A stretch of 30,878 nucleotides of DNA, from the NCBI GenBank assembly GCA_013812065.1, contig JACCUC010000077.1, positions 1 through 30,878 of the forward strand, written 5' to 3'. Position numbers and translations under genes: made by a program. Below are positions 6,629 through 14,744 of the stretch, one piece after another. Positions within the stretch are counted from its first letter, which is position 1. Each line of letters starts with the position of its first letter. Below the pieces are notes generated by a model, which worked only from the letters and a program-made list of their open reading frames with translations, did no database searches and was not told the origin of the DNA. Source of the stretch: Thermoleophilaceae bacterium (GTDB lineage: Bacteria; Actinomycetota; Thermoleophilia; Solirubrobacterales; Thermoleophilaceae).

Positions 6629-7237
6629 GTGGACGCCCAGGGCTGGAACGAACGCTACGCCAAGGCAGAGCGAGTCTTCTCCGCCGAGCCGAATCCGCTG
6701 ATCGTCGAGCTCGCCGGCCCGCTCCCGCCCGGACGAGCACTCGACCTCGCTGCCGGCGAGGGGCGCCACGCCCTCTGGCTCGCGCATCGGGGCTGGCGTG
6801 TAACCGCCGTTGACTTCTCCGAGGTCGGGCTCGACAAGGGCCGGCGGGCGGCTGACGCGGACGGGCTGGCGGTCGAGTGGGTCGTCGCCGATGTGAGGTC
6901 ATACCGCCCTGCGACGGCCTTCGACCTCGTCCTCATGGCGTTCTATCACCCCGATTTCTCGGAGCGGCCCCGGGTGTTCTCCGTCGCCGCGGGCGCCGTC
7001 GCGCCCGGCGGCCACCTGCTCGTCGCCGGCCGCCACCTCCGCGACCTCGGCCGCGACGGCGGCCGCGGGCCCCGCGACCCCGCCCGCCGCTACACGCCGG
7101 AACAGCTGGCCGGGGCGTTCCCCGGCATCGAGCTGACGCAATGCGAGCCGCGGACTCGCCTGGTCGAGGGCGACGACGGCCCGATCGAGATCACCGACGT
7201 CCTCGCCTTCGGCGTCTCCTCGCCCCGTCGCGTGTAA
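6629..7237 (+). CDS. Class I SAM-dependent methyltransferase
   Basis: The 202-residue product is a compact methyltransferase. ALDLAAGEGRHALWLAHRGW is motif I that binds S-adenosylmethionine, VTAVDFSEVGLDKGR is the motif II strand with its acidic residue, VADVRSY and FDLVLMAFYHPDF are the later core strands, and VAPGGHLLVAGRH is the post-core motif. The overall shape resembles TehB/tellurite-resistance-like methyltransferases. The substrate is unknown. GTG 6629 is taken as the start because WNERYAKAERVFSAEPN is the usual opening of the family. It follows the CooC-type gene by 113 bases that contain no gene, and a shared transcript is possible. Confidence 0.85.
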   Translation: MDAQGWNERYAKAERVFSAEPNPLIVELAGPLPPGRALDLAAGEGRHALWLAHRGWRVTAVDFSEVGLDKGRRAADADGLAVEWVVADVRSYRPATAFDLVLMAFYHPDFSERPRVFSVAAGAVAPGGHLLVAGRHLRDLGRDGGRGPRDPARRYTPEQLAGAFPGIELTQCEPRTRLVEGDDGPIEITDVLAFGVSSPRRV

Positions 7238-7266
7238 TCGCGCGGTGACGTGGCACGATAGGTCGG

Positions 7267-8132
7267 ATGCGGCACTCCGAGTCGATCGAGTCGGTCAGGA
7301 GCTACTACGACGCGCTTGGGGAGAAGGAGTGGGATCGGCTTCCGGCGACCGTCCGCGGGCGAGTCAGCCTCGAGGTCCACCGACGTTTCTTCGCCGATTC
7401 TTGCGGCCTGGCTGGCGAGTCCTCGAGGTAGGGGCAGGGCCAGGTCGGTTCACGTTGGAACTGGCCGCGATCGACACTCGGATCGTCGTCACCGATGTCT
7501 CCGACGTGCAGCTCGGGCTGAACGAGGCTCGCCTGCGCGGCACGGATGCCGAGCGGTGCGTCGAAAGGCGCGAGCTGCTCGACGTATGCGACACCTCCCG
7601 CTACGCCGATGGAGAGTTCGATGCGGTCGTCGCCTTCGGGGGCCCGCTCTCATACGCCTTCGAGCGCACCGACGAGGCGATGCGAGGGCTGCTGCGCGTC
7701 ATCCGCCCTGAAGGGATCGTCGTCGCTTCGGTGATGTCATTGCTCGGCACGTGGCGCTACTTCCTGTCTGCGGTCACGACGCTCGGCGAGGTGGTCGGAG
7801 AGGACGCAAACGATAAGGCTCTGCGCACGGGCGACCTCCGCCATGTGGCCAACGACGCCAGCGACCACATCTGTCAGATGTTCCGCTGGAGCGACGTCGA
7901 AGCGCTGTTGGAGCGCAGCGGTGGCCCGATAGTCGACGGGAGCGCCAGCAACTGGGCATCTCTGGGGGATGCAGAGCCGCTCGCTCGGCTCGAGGCCGAT
8001 ACTGAGCGCTGGGGTCGCTTCATCGACCACGAGGTCGCGGCTTGCGGACAGCCGGGCGCTCGGGACGGCGGCACCCACATCCTCTTCGCCGCGCGGCGAG
8101 GGAACGTGGCGACCGCTCCTGCCGTCGCCTGA
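7267..8132 (+). pseudogene. Class I methyltransferase interrupted by a one-base frameshift
   Basis: From ATG 7267 the frame reads MRHSESIESVRSYYDALG and then EVHRRFFADSC, which is a natural N-terminus, but it hits a stop near 7430. The frame one base earlier carries the rest: RRFLRPGWRVLEVGAGPG (SAM motif I), VVTDVSDVQLGLNEARLR, FDAVVAFGGPLSYAFE and IRPEGIVVASVMSLLG, to the end at 8132. Adding one T in the T-run at 7386-7388 would give the smooth junction HRRFLRRFLRPGWRV and a protein of about 288 residues. The gene is therefore either broken by a one-base deletion or hit by a sequencing error. It lies 29 bases behind the first methyltransferase, and the two folds are related but not close copies. 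Confidence 0.7.
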
Positions 8133-8325
8133 GGGGGACGCTCACGAGAGCCGCCTAGGTACCCAGCTCAAGGGCGACGGCTCGGGCGAGAACCTCGCCG
8201 CTCAGGAGAGGCCGCGGTCGCCAGCTTCCTCATCAGTCAACTGTGCAGCGGTCCGGACCCACCTGGTGCTAAGTGCGCCAGACACTATGCAGCGCCGAAA
8301 ACCCCTGCTAAAGATGGGGTCAGTG

Positions 8326-8343
8326 GAAGCCGCCGTCGGCTTC
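8326..8343. repeat. Inverted repeat in the leader of the RDD gene
   Basis: GAAGCCG (8326-8332) and CGGCTTC (8337-8343) pair perfectly around a 4-base loop CCGT. The hairpin lies 24 bases before the GTG start at 8368 and 8 bases before its ribosome binding site, so it would sit in the 5' leader of the mRNA. The rest of the 235-base gap (8133-8367) shows no gene. Confidence 0.35.
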
Positions 8344-8367
8344 GCCGGCTTGGAAAGGACACCGAAA

Positions 8368-8937
8368 GTGACTCAGCAGGACCCTCAGCCCCCCGGCTAT
8401 CAGCAGCCTCCTCAGCCAAGCCAGCAGCCACCCGCGGGCCAACCGCTGGTCCAGCCAACCCAGGGCCAGCTCACCGGCCCCCTTCCGAGGGCGAGCTTCG
8501 GCCAGCGGTTCGGGGCATTCGCGATCGACCTCATCATCATCGTCGGCGCAGAGATCATCATCAGCCTCGTGTTCGGCGCCGTGATCGCCGCGGTCGCCAA
8601 CGCGGGCAGCGGTGCGGCGATCGCCCTGGCGAGCGTGGTCGGCCTCTTGGCGTTCATCCTCTACATCGCTATACCGATCGTCTACTTCGGCTACATGGAG
8701 GGCCAGCCGAGCGGCCAGACGTTCGGCAAGCGGGCTCTGGGCATCCGCGTCGTCGACTTCAACACGGGGGGCCGGCTGACGATGGGCAGCGCCATGGTGC
8801 GAAGCGTCGTCCGCTCGGTTCTCTCGGGGATCTTCCTGCTCGGGTACCTGTGGATGCTCTGGGATCCCCAGCAGCAGACGTGGCACGACAAGCTGGTCGG
8901 CACGACGGTCGTTCCGGTTTCGTCCCACCCCGTCTAG
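8368..8937 (+). CDS. RDD-family membrane protein
   Basis: The 189-residue product has a Pro/Gln-rich cytoplasmic N-terminus (about 45 residues), then the RDD domain: FGQRFGAFAIDLIII (helix 1, with the conserved Arg and Asp), a second helix pair between VANAGSG and PIVYFGYME, the signature GQTFGKRALGIRVVD, and a last helix SGIFLLGYLWMLWDP ending in QQQTWHDKLVGTTVV. RDD proteins are small membrane proteins of unclear transport or scaffolding role. The start is GTG 8368, preceded by GGAAAGGA (8352-8359) at 8-base spacing. The longer open frame upstream has a low-information sequence and lacks this site. It stands alone. Confidence 0.85.
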   Translation: MTQQDPQPPGYQQPPQPSQQPPAGQPLVQPTQGQLTGPLPRASFGQRFGAFAIDLIIIVGAEIIISLVFGAVIAAVANAGSGAAIALASVVGLLAFILYIAIPIVYFGYMEGQPSGQTFGKRALGIRVVDFNTGGRLTMGSAMVRSVVRSVLSGIFLLGYLWMLWDPQQQTWHDKLVGTTVVPVSSHPV

Positions 8938-9090
8938 GCACGGGGAGGCGGCTGCGTTCCGGGCGGCGAGAAGAAGCGCGTCTCGCCCCGGGGCCAAAGC
9001 AGCCAAGCGCTTTTCCTCCAAGTGTCCATGGTGAGACCCCGCCGGCCTGCCTAGGGTCGCTCGGACACTGGCCCCGAACGAAAGGACCGC

Positions 9091-9273
9091 ATGCCCAGCC
9101 GGCGGAGCCCGCTCGACAGCTCCTTCCTCCGGGTCGAGGTCGTCGCGCAGCTTGCATCGGCCTTCCTATCTGGGTGGATGGCCTACGGCCTGTATCGACG
9201 CGTGTTTGAGCAAGCTCCGGACCGGCGTCCCCGGCTTCCGGGAGACTTCGCGGCGAGGGGACGAGTGCCGTGA
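9091..9273 (+). CDS. Possible 60-residue membrane protein
   Basis: I do not recognise it. ATG 9091 has AAAGGA at 9081-9086 (short 4-base spacing). The product has one moderately hydrophobic helix, VVAQLASAFLSGWMAYGLYR (about residues 17-36), flanked by basic residues, then a charged Pro/Arg-rich tail. The flanking stretches 8938-9090 and 9274-9431 hold nothing else I can support. Its codon pattern looks like its surroundings, but a chance ORF cannot be excluded. Confidence 0.4.
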   Translation: MPSRRSPLDSSFLRVEVVAQLASAFLSGWMAYGLYRRVFEQAPDRRPRLPGDFAARGRVP

Positions 9274-9431
9274 CCCGCCGATACTCCCCCTGAACGCCGT
9301 CTCATTCGCGTCCGAGCTCCGATTGATCAGGAGCGCAGCAGGTCTCGAACGCCCAGCACGCCTCGCGCCGAGATCGCCGCGAACGGCACGGGCGGGCGGC
9401 GCTGGTCCGCCCGCTTCGCCATCATCCGTTC

Positions 9432-10235
9432 GTGCAGCCGGCGCTTGACTTCCACGTCGCGCGGCTCGCGGCCCGTACGTGGTCAGAGCGCCCCGACCTC
9501 GCCGAGCGGGCCGAGGCGCTGGAGCACGAGGTCTGGCCCGAGTACAACCTCCACGGCGACGTCATGGGCGCCCACTGGGGCGGCCTGCGCGAGGCGTTTT
9601 CGGACTTTCAGTTCGTCGTCACCGACGAAGCGCAAGCCGACGAGGTGGTGGCGGAGGGTCATTCGATCCCGTGCGCGTGGAACGCCACGATCGAGGGCCT
9701 ACCGGCGGGCGTCGACGGCGCCTTGGAGGGAGCCTTCCGGCTGCGTGGCGAGGGCGGGCGCCCGACGGCGCTGTGTGCGCTCGCGATCGAGATCCGACCG
9801 TCGCGCCAAGGCGCCGGGCTGAGCTCTCGCATGGTGCAGACGATGGCCGCGCTCGGCGCCGCGCACGGGCTCTCCGACCTGATCGCTCCGGTGCGCCCGA
9901 GCTGGAAGGAGCGCTACCCGCTAACGCCGATCGAGCACTAGGCGCGTTGGAGGCGGCCAGACGGCCTCCCGTTCGACCCCTGGATGCGCGTCCACGCCCG
10001 GCTCGGCGGCGAGATGCTTCGATCGGAGCCGCAGTCGCTGCGTATAACCGCGATGGTCGCCGAGTGGGAGCGCTGGACGGGGCTCGCCTTTCGCAAGAGC
10101 GGGCAGTACGCCTTCCCCCGCGGCCTCGCTCCGGTGTGGATAGACCGCGAGGCCGACCTTGGCACTTACTTCGAGCCGGGCGTCTGGATGCGCCACCGTC
10201 TGCACACCGGCGGCGACCCGAACGCCACCAGGTGA
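9432..10235 (+). pseudogene. GNAT-type acetyltransferase-like gene interrupted by an in-frame TAG
   Basis: The frame from GTG 9432 encodes an N-terminal region and a GNAT-like core, with the acetyl-CoA loop in IRPSRQGAGLSSRM. It then reads VRPSWKERYPLTPIEH and meets TAG at 9939-9941. The same frame continues at once as ARWRRPDGLPFDPWMRVHAR through LRITAMVAEWERWTG to a TGA at 10235, plainly the rest of the same protein (267 residues in all). The stop falls where an aromatic residue, probably Tyr (TAC to TAG), is expected. No sign of pyrrolysine genes or amber suppression was seen, so a nonsense mutation or base-call error is the likely cause. If translated only to 9941, the product is a 169-residue truncated protein. 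Confidence 0.7.
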
Positions 10236-10319
10236 GGGAGGCGTCCGCAGGCCTCACGGAGTCGCTCGGCACCCGGCTCGGAGAAGCGCCTCCGGACGGG
10301 AGAGTCGAGCGACGTGGGC

Positions 10320-10970
10320 CTATCGCACCCGGTAGGCGAAGACCTGGAGCTTGAGCTCGGGATCCTCGAGCGGGAGGTGGGAGAACGGGCGCGTCTCATC
10401 GAGGCGCTCCCACCTCCCCTCCTCCTCGAGGCGCTCCAGGGTCGCGCCGAAGGTGTCCTCGAGGACGTCGGTGCGAACGCTGAAGATGACCGACCCCCCG
10501 TTCCTCGTCACCCTCGCCAGCTCGTCGAGCGACTCCGGCGGAGCGTGCCCGGCGGCGAAGACCCCCGTCGCCACGACGGCCGCGAAGGCGCCGGTCGGGA
10601 AGTCGAGCTCCTGACCGAGCTCCATCCGCCCGGTCTGGCGGTAGACGCCCTTCCCTCGGGCGTGCGCGAGCATGTTCTCGGAGATGTCGATCGCGACAAG
10701 GTCGGAGTAGCCGAGCGTCGCGAGCACGTCGCCCATGAGGCCGGTTCCCGCGCCCGCGTCGAGCACCGGCGCCCCCCGGTCCTCGACGAAGCGGCCGACA
10801 AACCATGACGTCACCGCGGGCGTGAGGTACCCCCAGCTGAGGATGCTCTGCTCGTAGTCGTCCGCCCAGTGGTCGTACAGCTCGGCGACCTCGCGGCTGT
10901 CCTTCGCGGCGAACACCGAGCTCAGGTCGTACGTGCTCGGCAGGTTCCCCGAGTCGTCACCCTCGCTCAT
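10320..10970 (-). CDS. Class I SAM-dependent methyltransferase, third gene of a PLP-enzyme operon
   Basis: The 216-residue product has a family opening, ELYDHWADDYEQSILSWGYL, then SAM motif I in VLDAGAGTGLMGDVL, motif II in LVAIDISENMLAHAR, the DFPTGAFAAVVATGVFAAGH core and the post-core ELARVTRNGGSVIFSVR. It resembles small-molecule methyltransferases of the Williams-Beuren (METTL27-like) type. The substrate is unknown, but its ATG overlaps the stop of the upstream aminotransferase by four bases (10967-10970), so the three genes are translated together and it most likely acts on the product of the two PLP enzymes. Confidence 0.85.
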   Translation of the reverse strand: MSEGDDSGNLPSTYDLSSVFAAKDSREVAELYDHWADDYEQSILSWGYLTPAVTSWFVGRFVEDRGAPVLDAGAGTGLMGDVLATLGYSDLVAIDISENMLAHARGKGVYRQTGRMELGQELDFPTGAFAAVVATGVFAAGHAPPESLDELARVTRNGGSVIFSVRTDVLEDTFGATLERLEEEGRWERLDETRPFSHLPLEDPELKLQVFAYRVR

Positions 10971-12349
10971 CCTCGCCTCCCAGCGGCCAAGGAGGGCGCC
11001 ACCCGCCGGACCGCCCCGGCGAACGCGTCCAGCTCGGCCTGCCCGGTCGCGGTCGAGAGGCAGCCTGCCCCTCGAGGGTCGATCAGCACGCCCTCCGCGA
11101 CGAGGCCCAAAAACAGGCGGTGGCGCAGGCCCTTGTCCGAGGCGAGCGTGTCGCGGTAGCTCCTGACGGGGTGCCGCAGGAAGTGGATGCCGAACAGGGA
11201 GCCGAGCCCCGTGACCTGGACGGCGAGCCCGGCCTCGCCAAAGGCGGCGCGCAGACCGCGGCGCAGCGCGTCGCCGTTCTCGTTCAGACGATCCACGGCC
11301 TCCTCGGTCAGCAGCTCGAGCGACGCTGATCCGGCCACCAGGCTCACCGGGTTGGCGTTGTAGCTGCCGGGGTGGGGCACCCGCGGCTGGCCACCGGAGG
11401 GGTCGAATAGCTCCATGACCTCCGCACGACCTCCGACCACCCCGAGCGGGAAGCCGCCGCCGATCGCCTTGCCGAGGCAGGTGAGGTCGGGCCGAACGCC
11501 ATAGTGCCCCTCCGCACCGCCGTGGGCGACGCGGAAGGAGATCACCTCGTCGAAGATGAGGACGATCCCCATCCGGCTCGCGAGTTCGCGGAGGAGCCGG
11601 AGGTACGAGGCGTCGGCGGGGATCATCCCGGCCGAGCCGAGCACCGGCTCGACGATCACGGCGGCGACCGACGAGCCGTGCTCCTCGAGCAGGCGGCGCG
11701 TCGAGGCCTCGTCGTTGAACGGCAGCACGAGCACGTCGCTCACGGCTCGGGCGGCGAGGCCCTCGGAGGCCGGGACGGAGGCCGGCCGCTCACGGTCACC
11801 GGCCTGCTCGGCGCGCGGGTGGGTGCTGACCATCACCTCGTCCCAGCTGCCGTTGTAGCCGCCCTCGATCTTCGCAATGACCTGGCGGCCCGTGTAGGCG
11901 CGCGCGGCGCGAACCGATTGGAGTGTGGCCTCGGTGCCGGAGCTCGTGAAGCGCACGCGCTCGAGCGACTCGATGCGCTCGCACAGCTGCCGCGCAAAAG
12001 CCACCTGAGCGCGGGTCGGGCCCGCGAACGCCGTGCCCTTGCCCAGCTGGTCTGCAACCGCCTCGAGTATCCGCGGGTGCCCGTAGCCGTGGATGAGCGA
12101 CGTGTGGTTGCCGGTGAAGTCGAGCAGCTCGTTGCCGTCGAGGTCGACGACCCGGCACCCGCGCCCCTCCTCGAAGGCGAGCGGGTAGGGAGGGTGGCAC
12201 AGCGTGCTGCGCGAGTCGCCCCCTGGGAGGTGGGCCGCGGCGTCGCAGGCGCATCGGCGCGAAGCCGCGGTGATCGCCTCGTAGCGCTCGGCCGGGTCGT
12301 CCGCGACCCTCGCGGGCTGCCGGCGCTGCGTGGTCTCGCCGGTGGTCAT
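10967..12349 (-). CDS. Class III aminotransferase, glutamate-1-semialdehyde aminomutase-like
   Basis: The 460-residue PLP enzyme has the fold-type I landmarks of the HemL-like subgroup: LLDFTGNHTSLIHGYGHP, VRFTSSGTEATLQSVRAARA (cofactor phosphate and ring stacking), AKIEGGYNGSWDE, VIVEPVLGSAG, LIFDEVISFRV (Asp that binds the PLP nitrogen) and CLGKAIGGGFPLG with the Schiff-base Lys. Heme synthesis is unlikely as its role because it sits between a cysteate/threonine-synthase-like gene and a methyltransferase, each overlapping it by four bases. That points to a dedicated pathway that aminates or isomerises an amino acid made next door. The N-terminal 30 residues are non-conserved. The start ATG 12349 is fixed by the ATGA overlap. 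Confidence 0.88.
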   Translation of the reverse strand: MTTGETTQRRQPARVADDPAERYEAITAASRRCACDAAAHLPGGDSRSTLCHPPYPLAFEEGRGCRVVDLDGNELLDFTGNHTSLIHGYGHPRILEAVADQLGKGTAFAGPTRAQVAFARQLCERIESLERVRFTSSGTEATLQSVRAARAYTGRQVIAKIEGGYNGSWDEVMVSTHPRAEQAGDRERPASVPASEGLAARAVSDVLVLPFNDEASTRRLLEEHGSSVAAVIVEPVLGSAGMIPADASYLRLLRELASRMGIVLIFDEVISFRVAHGGAEGHYGVRPDLTCLGKAIGGGFPLGVVGGRAEVMELFDPSGGQPRVPHPGSYNANPVSLVAGSASLELLTEEAVDRLNENGDALRRGLRAAFGEAGLAVQVTGLGSLFGIHFLRHPVRSYRDTLASDKGLRHRLFLGLVAEGVLIDPRGAGCLSTATGQAELDAFAGAVRRVAPSLAAGRRG

Positions 12350-13683
12350 GGTGTGGCCGCGCCCTCGGTGCTGCGGCCATTGGGTGTGGGCAGTCCGTCC
12401 CCGAACAGCGACAGCACTAACTCGCGCGCCCCGTCGAGCTCGAGGTCCGCCTCCCCGAGCTCGAGGTCCGCGCGAACCGGCGGGCCGCCGCCGTCGTCGA
12501 TCCGCCTCGAGCGCCCGCCGCCGGTCACGTTGAGGAGTATCGAGCTTCGGCCGTCGACGCGCCCCTCAGCCCGGGCCTTGATCAGCGACGCGAGGGCGAC
12601 GGCGCTCTCGGGCTCCACGTCTATTCCCTCGGTCTCGCGGAACAGACGCGCCGCCGAGTCGAGCTCGTGGTTGTGGACGCCAAGCATCTCTCCGCCGGTC
12701 GCCTTAAGCGCGTCGAAGAGGCCGCCGGCCGGCGAGTAGGCCGGCTGCCTGTTCGACAGCGCCGTGGCTTTGATGCGCCCCAGCCGCGCCTTCGCATCGG
12801 GCAACTCGGCGAGGGTGCGCTGCCGGCGCCGCCAGGAGGCGGCGATCGGGGCGAAGGGGAGGTTCTGGCTCAGCATCAGCCGCGGCAGCCGGCGCCCGAA
12901 GCGCCCGTCGGCGACGAGCCGAATAGCCGCCTCGTAGGCAGCGATGCCGCCGGCGCCGCTTCCCACCGCCTGGAAGTAGTCTCGCGGGAGCTCGCCGATG
13001 GTCTCGACGGCGTTCAGGAGGACGGTGCCGAGCGCGTCGCGCCGGCCGACGTTCTTCGTGCCTCCCTCGGCGAGGAAGCCCGGCGTGTCGGCCAGGTGGT
13101 CGGCGAGGCGGATGGCGTCGGTGTAGTCGCACCCGCGCCCGAGTGCGACCAGCCTTACGCACGGGTCCAGCGGACTCGCGAGCGCGAGAGCGGGAAGACC
13201 GCTTTCGGGCAAGACGATCACGCACGCGACCAGCTCGCGAGAGCAGGCCCTCGCGAAGGCGGCCGCCGTGTTGCCGGCCGACGCCACGACCAGGATCCGA
13301 TCGCTGCCCGCGGGAAGGCGCGCGAGCACGGCGCTCGCCTCGAGGTCCTTGAACGTCGCCGTCTCGCACGCGGCGCCTCGCTCGGGCCAGAAGCCGTTGA
13401 ACGCGATCCACAGGTTGGGCAGGCGGAGGGCCCGGTTGAGGTCCTCGCTGCGGTAGGTCACGGTCGCGGGCGCGCCCTCTCCGTCCACGGGGCCCGAGCA
13501 CGGCAGCCAGCTACGGTATCTGAACAGGCCCGAGGCCTCGCCGTCGAGAACGAAGGCCGCCTCTCGGTAGCGGCTCGTGAGGAGGGCGGGCTCGTGCGCT
13601 TGGTCGCACGTCAACCGCAGGCCGTCGTCGGGGTAGGTCGCGCTGCAGCCCTCGCATCGCAGCCAGTGGGCGTCCGGCGTCAC
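12346..13683 (-). CDS. Cysteate synthase/threonine synthase-like PLP enzyme
   Basis: The 445-residue product is a fold-type II PLP enzyme. It opens with a zinc-ribbon-like WLRCEGCSATYPDDGLRLTC and GLFRYRSWLP, as in threonine synthases, then ETATFKDLEASAVLAR with the likely Schiff-base Lys, VVASAGNTAAAFARACS and the phosphate-binding loop VGSGAGGIAAYEAA. The FKDLEA block and NLWIAFNGFWPERGA recall cysteate synthases, which replace the phosphate of O-phosphoserine with sulfite, a step known from coenzyme M synthesis in methanogens. The exact substrate cannot be settled by eye. GTG 13683 is the start. It is the first gene of a three-gene operon with 4-base overlaps, so the aminotransferase and methyltransferase probably work on its product. 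Confidence 0.75.
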   Translation of the reverse strand: MTPDAHWLRCEGCSATYPDDGLRLTCDQAHEPALLTSRYREAAFVLDGEASGLFRYRSWLPCSGPVDGEGAPATVTYRSEDLNRALRLPNLWIAFNGFWPERGAACETATFKDLEASAVLARLPAGSDRILVVASAGNTAAAFARACSRELVACVIVLPESGLPALALASPLDPCVRLVALGRGCDYTDAIRLADHLADTPGFLAEGGTKNVGRRDALGTVLLNAVETIGELPRDYFQAVGSGAGGIAAYEAAIRLVADGRFGRRLPRLMLSQNLPFAPIAASWRRRQRTLAELPDAKARLGRIKATALSNRQPAYSPAGGLFDALKATGGEMLGVHNHELDSAARLFRETEGIDVEPESAVALASLIKARAEGRVDGRSSILLNVTGGGRSRRIDDGGGPPVRADLELGEADLELDGARELVLSLFGDGLPTPNGRSTEGAATP

Positions 13684-13947
13684 GTGCGGGTTGCGGAAGC
13701 GCGGCGCGGGGGCTCGGTCAAGGGGTCGGGCGTCGGGAGGTCGACGGCTCGCCCGCCGACTCTAACGCGCCTGGTGCTTCGCTGGGCGCCGGGGGGAGCG
13801 CGCGCCTGCGCGAACGCTCGGCGAACCCACGCCGGAAGACGGTGAACGAGGCCGGCAGCTGAACGAGCCTCGCGGCCCCCGGCAACTCGAGGCCGATGTC
13901 GAGGCCTACGCCGGGCGGTCGCGCCCGCCGGCGCCGCGCCGGCCCGG

Positions 13948-14205
13948 CTATCCAGCGCTCCACGAGGCCAGCGTCCCGCTCTTGTCGGCGGCCCTGAGCT
14001 CGTTCAGGCCGCCGAGGGTCTCGCCGTCGACGATGATCTGGGGGAAGCTCGTGAGCCCCGTGACAGCGATCAGCTCGGCTTGGAGCTCTGGGTGCTCTCC
14101 CAGATTGACCTCTTCGAACGCTACGTCCCGCTTCATAAGCAGCGACTTCGCGTGGACGCAGAAGGCGCAGGCGTCGGTGGAGAAGAGAATGACGTGGTTC
14201 GGCAC
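13948..14205 (-). CDS. Glutaredoxin-like protein
   Basis: An 85-residue thioredoxin-fold protein: HVILFSTDACAFCVHAKSLL carries the redox motif CAFC, followed by VAFEEVNLGEHPELQAELI, the cis-Pro segment TSFPQIIVDGE and the terminal GGLNEL helix. It would reduce disulfides or glutathione-like mixed disulfides in the cytoplasm, and NrdH-type or mycoredoxin-type roles are possible. The long upstream frame to 14385 has no family sequence. GTG 14205 is chosen because homology starts there and a textbook -10 box lies 7 bases upstream, implying a leaderless mRNA. The 264 bases between it and the next minus-strand gene hold no supported gene. Confidence 0.87.
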   Translation of the reverse strand: MPNHVILFSTDACAFCVHAKSLLMKRDVAFEEVNLGEHPELQAELIAVTGLTSFPQIIVDGETLGGLNELRAADKSGTLASWSAG

Positions 14206-14212
14206 GTCGACG

Positions 14213-14218
14213 AGTATA
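14213..14218 (-). promoter_or_regulatory. -10 promoter element for the glutaredoxin gene
   Basis: On the minus strand TATACT ends 7 bases before the GTG at 14205, so transcription would begin at or next to the start codon. No clear -35 box was seen. It is the best example of the short -10-to-start spacing repeated at several genes here. Confidence 0.6.
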
Positions 14219-14427
14219 AGAGGCTGTTTCAGCGCCCAGAGCGCGCATTCACGCGCGGCTTTGTGAAACCAAGACGGCCGTTCGCTTCGCGACGAGGCGA
14301 CGCTGTCGCACTGCGCGAGCAGCGGACGATCGCTCGGCGGGTGACCACGACAGGTCTCCCCGGGTGGGCGAATGGCGCAGAACATCCGCCTCCGGTAGAC
14401 TCCGCCCTAAGCAATCCAGGGGGACTG

Positions 14428-14637
14428 ATGCGAACCGGCAACGCCATTCTCGATGTCGTCATTCAGATCGCTGTAATCGCCATCGTGGCGGCGATCGTCG
14501 TCTGGATCCTCGGAATGCTCGCGGTCCCGAGCATCCTGACGACGATCGTCTGGATACTCGCGCTCGTGGCCATCGTGATGGTGCTTTTGCAGCTGGTTCA
14601 GGGCGGCGTTGGCCGGAGCCGCCGCCCACCGCCCTAA
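14428..14637 (+). CDS. Small two-helix membrane protein
   Basis: The 69-residue product consists of two hydrophobic helices, AILDVVIQIAVIAIVAAIVV and ILTTIVWILALVAIVMVLLQ, joined by a short Pro-containing turn, and a basic C-terminal tail RSRRPPP. No family is recognised. ATG 14428 is preceded by AGGGGGA (14418-14424), a usable ribosome binding site at short spacing, and TAGACT at 14396-14401 could be the -10 box, so unlike many neighbours this gene has a leader. It converges with the alcohol dehydrogenase gene. Confidence 0.7.
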   Translation: MRTGNAILDVVIQIAVIAIVAAIVVWILGMLAVPSILTTIVWILALVAIVMVLLQLVQGGVGRSRRPPP

Positions 14638-14652
14638 GACACGACCACGGCC

Positions 14653-14669
14653 CGGGAGCCACCCGGGGA
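14653..14669. terminator. Possible bidirectional terminator hairpin between convergent genes
   Basis: Two copies of CCCGGG spaced by AGCCA can pair into a 6-bp all-GC stem. It lies in the 107-base gap between the ends of two convergent genes, where a terminator is expected, but no T-run follows on either strand. Confidence 0.3.
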
Positions 14670-14744
14670 CCACGGGAACGAGCGCGGCCACCACACCGCG
14701 AGCCGCCCTCCTCGTAGGACAGCCGCGCGCACGCCGGGCAGTTT

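Noticed and set aside
9939..9941. Pyrrolysine or other amber recoding
   Set aside because: No pyl genes or associated methyltransferases are seen, and a TAC-to-TAG change is simpler. Kept only as an interrupted gene.
11504..12739. Long plus-strand open frame opposite the aminotransferase
   Set aside because: It is an antisense shadow of two clear PLP enzymes, has no family motifs, and spans both genes.
13718..13964. Possible small gene overlapping the end of glutaredoxin, starting at GTG 13964
   Set aside because: It has an Arg/Pro-rich sequence, no recognisable motif and no ribosome binding site.
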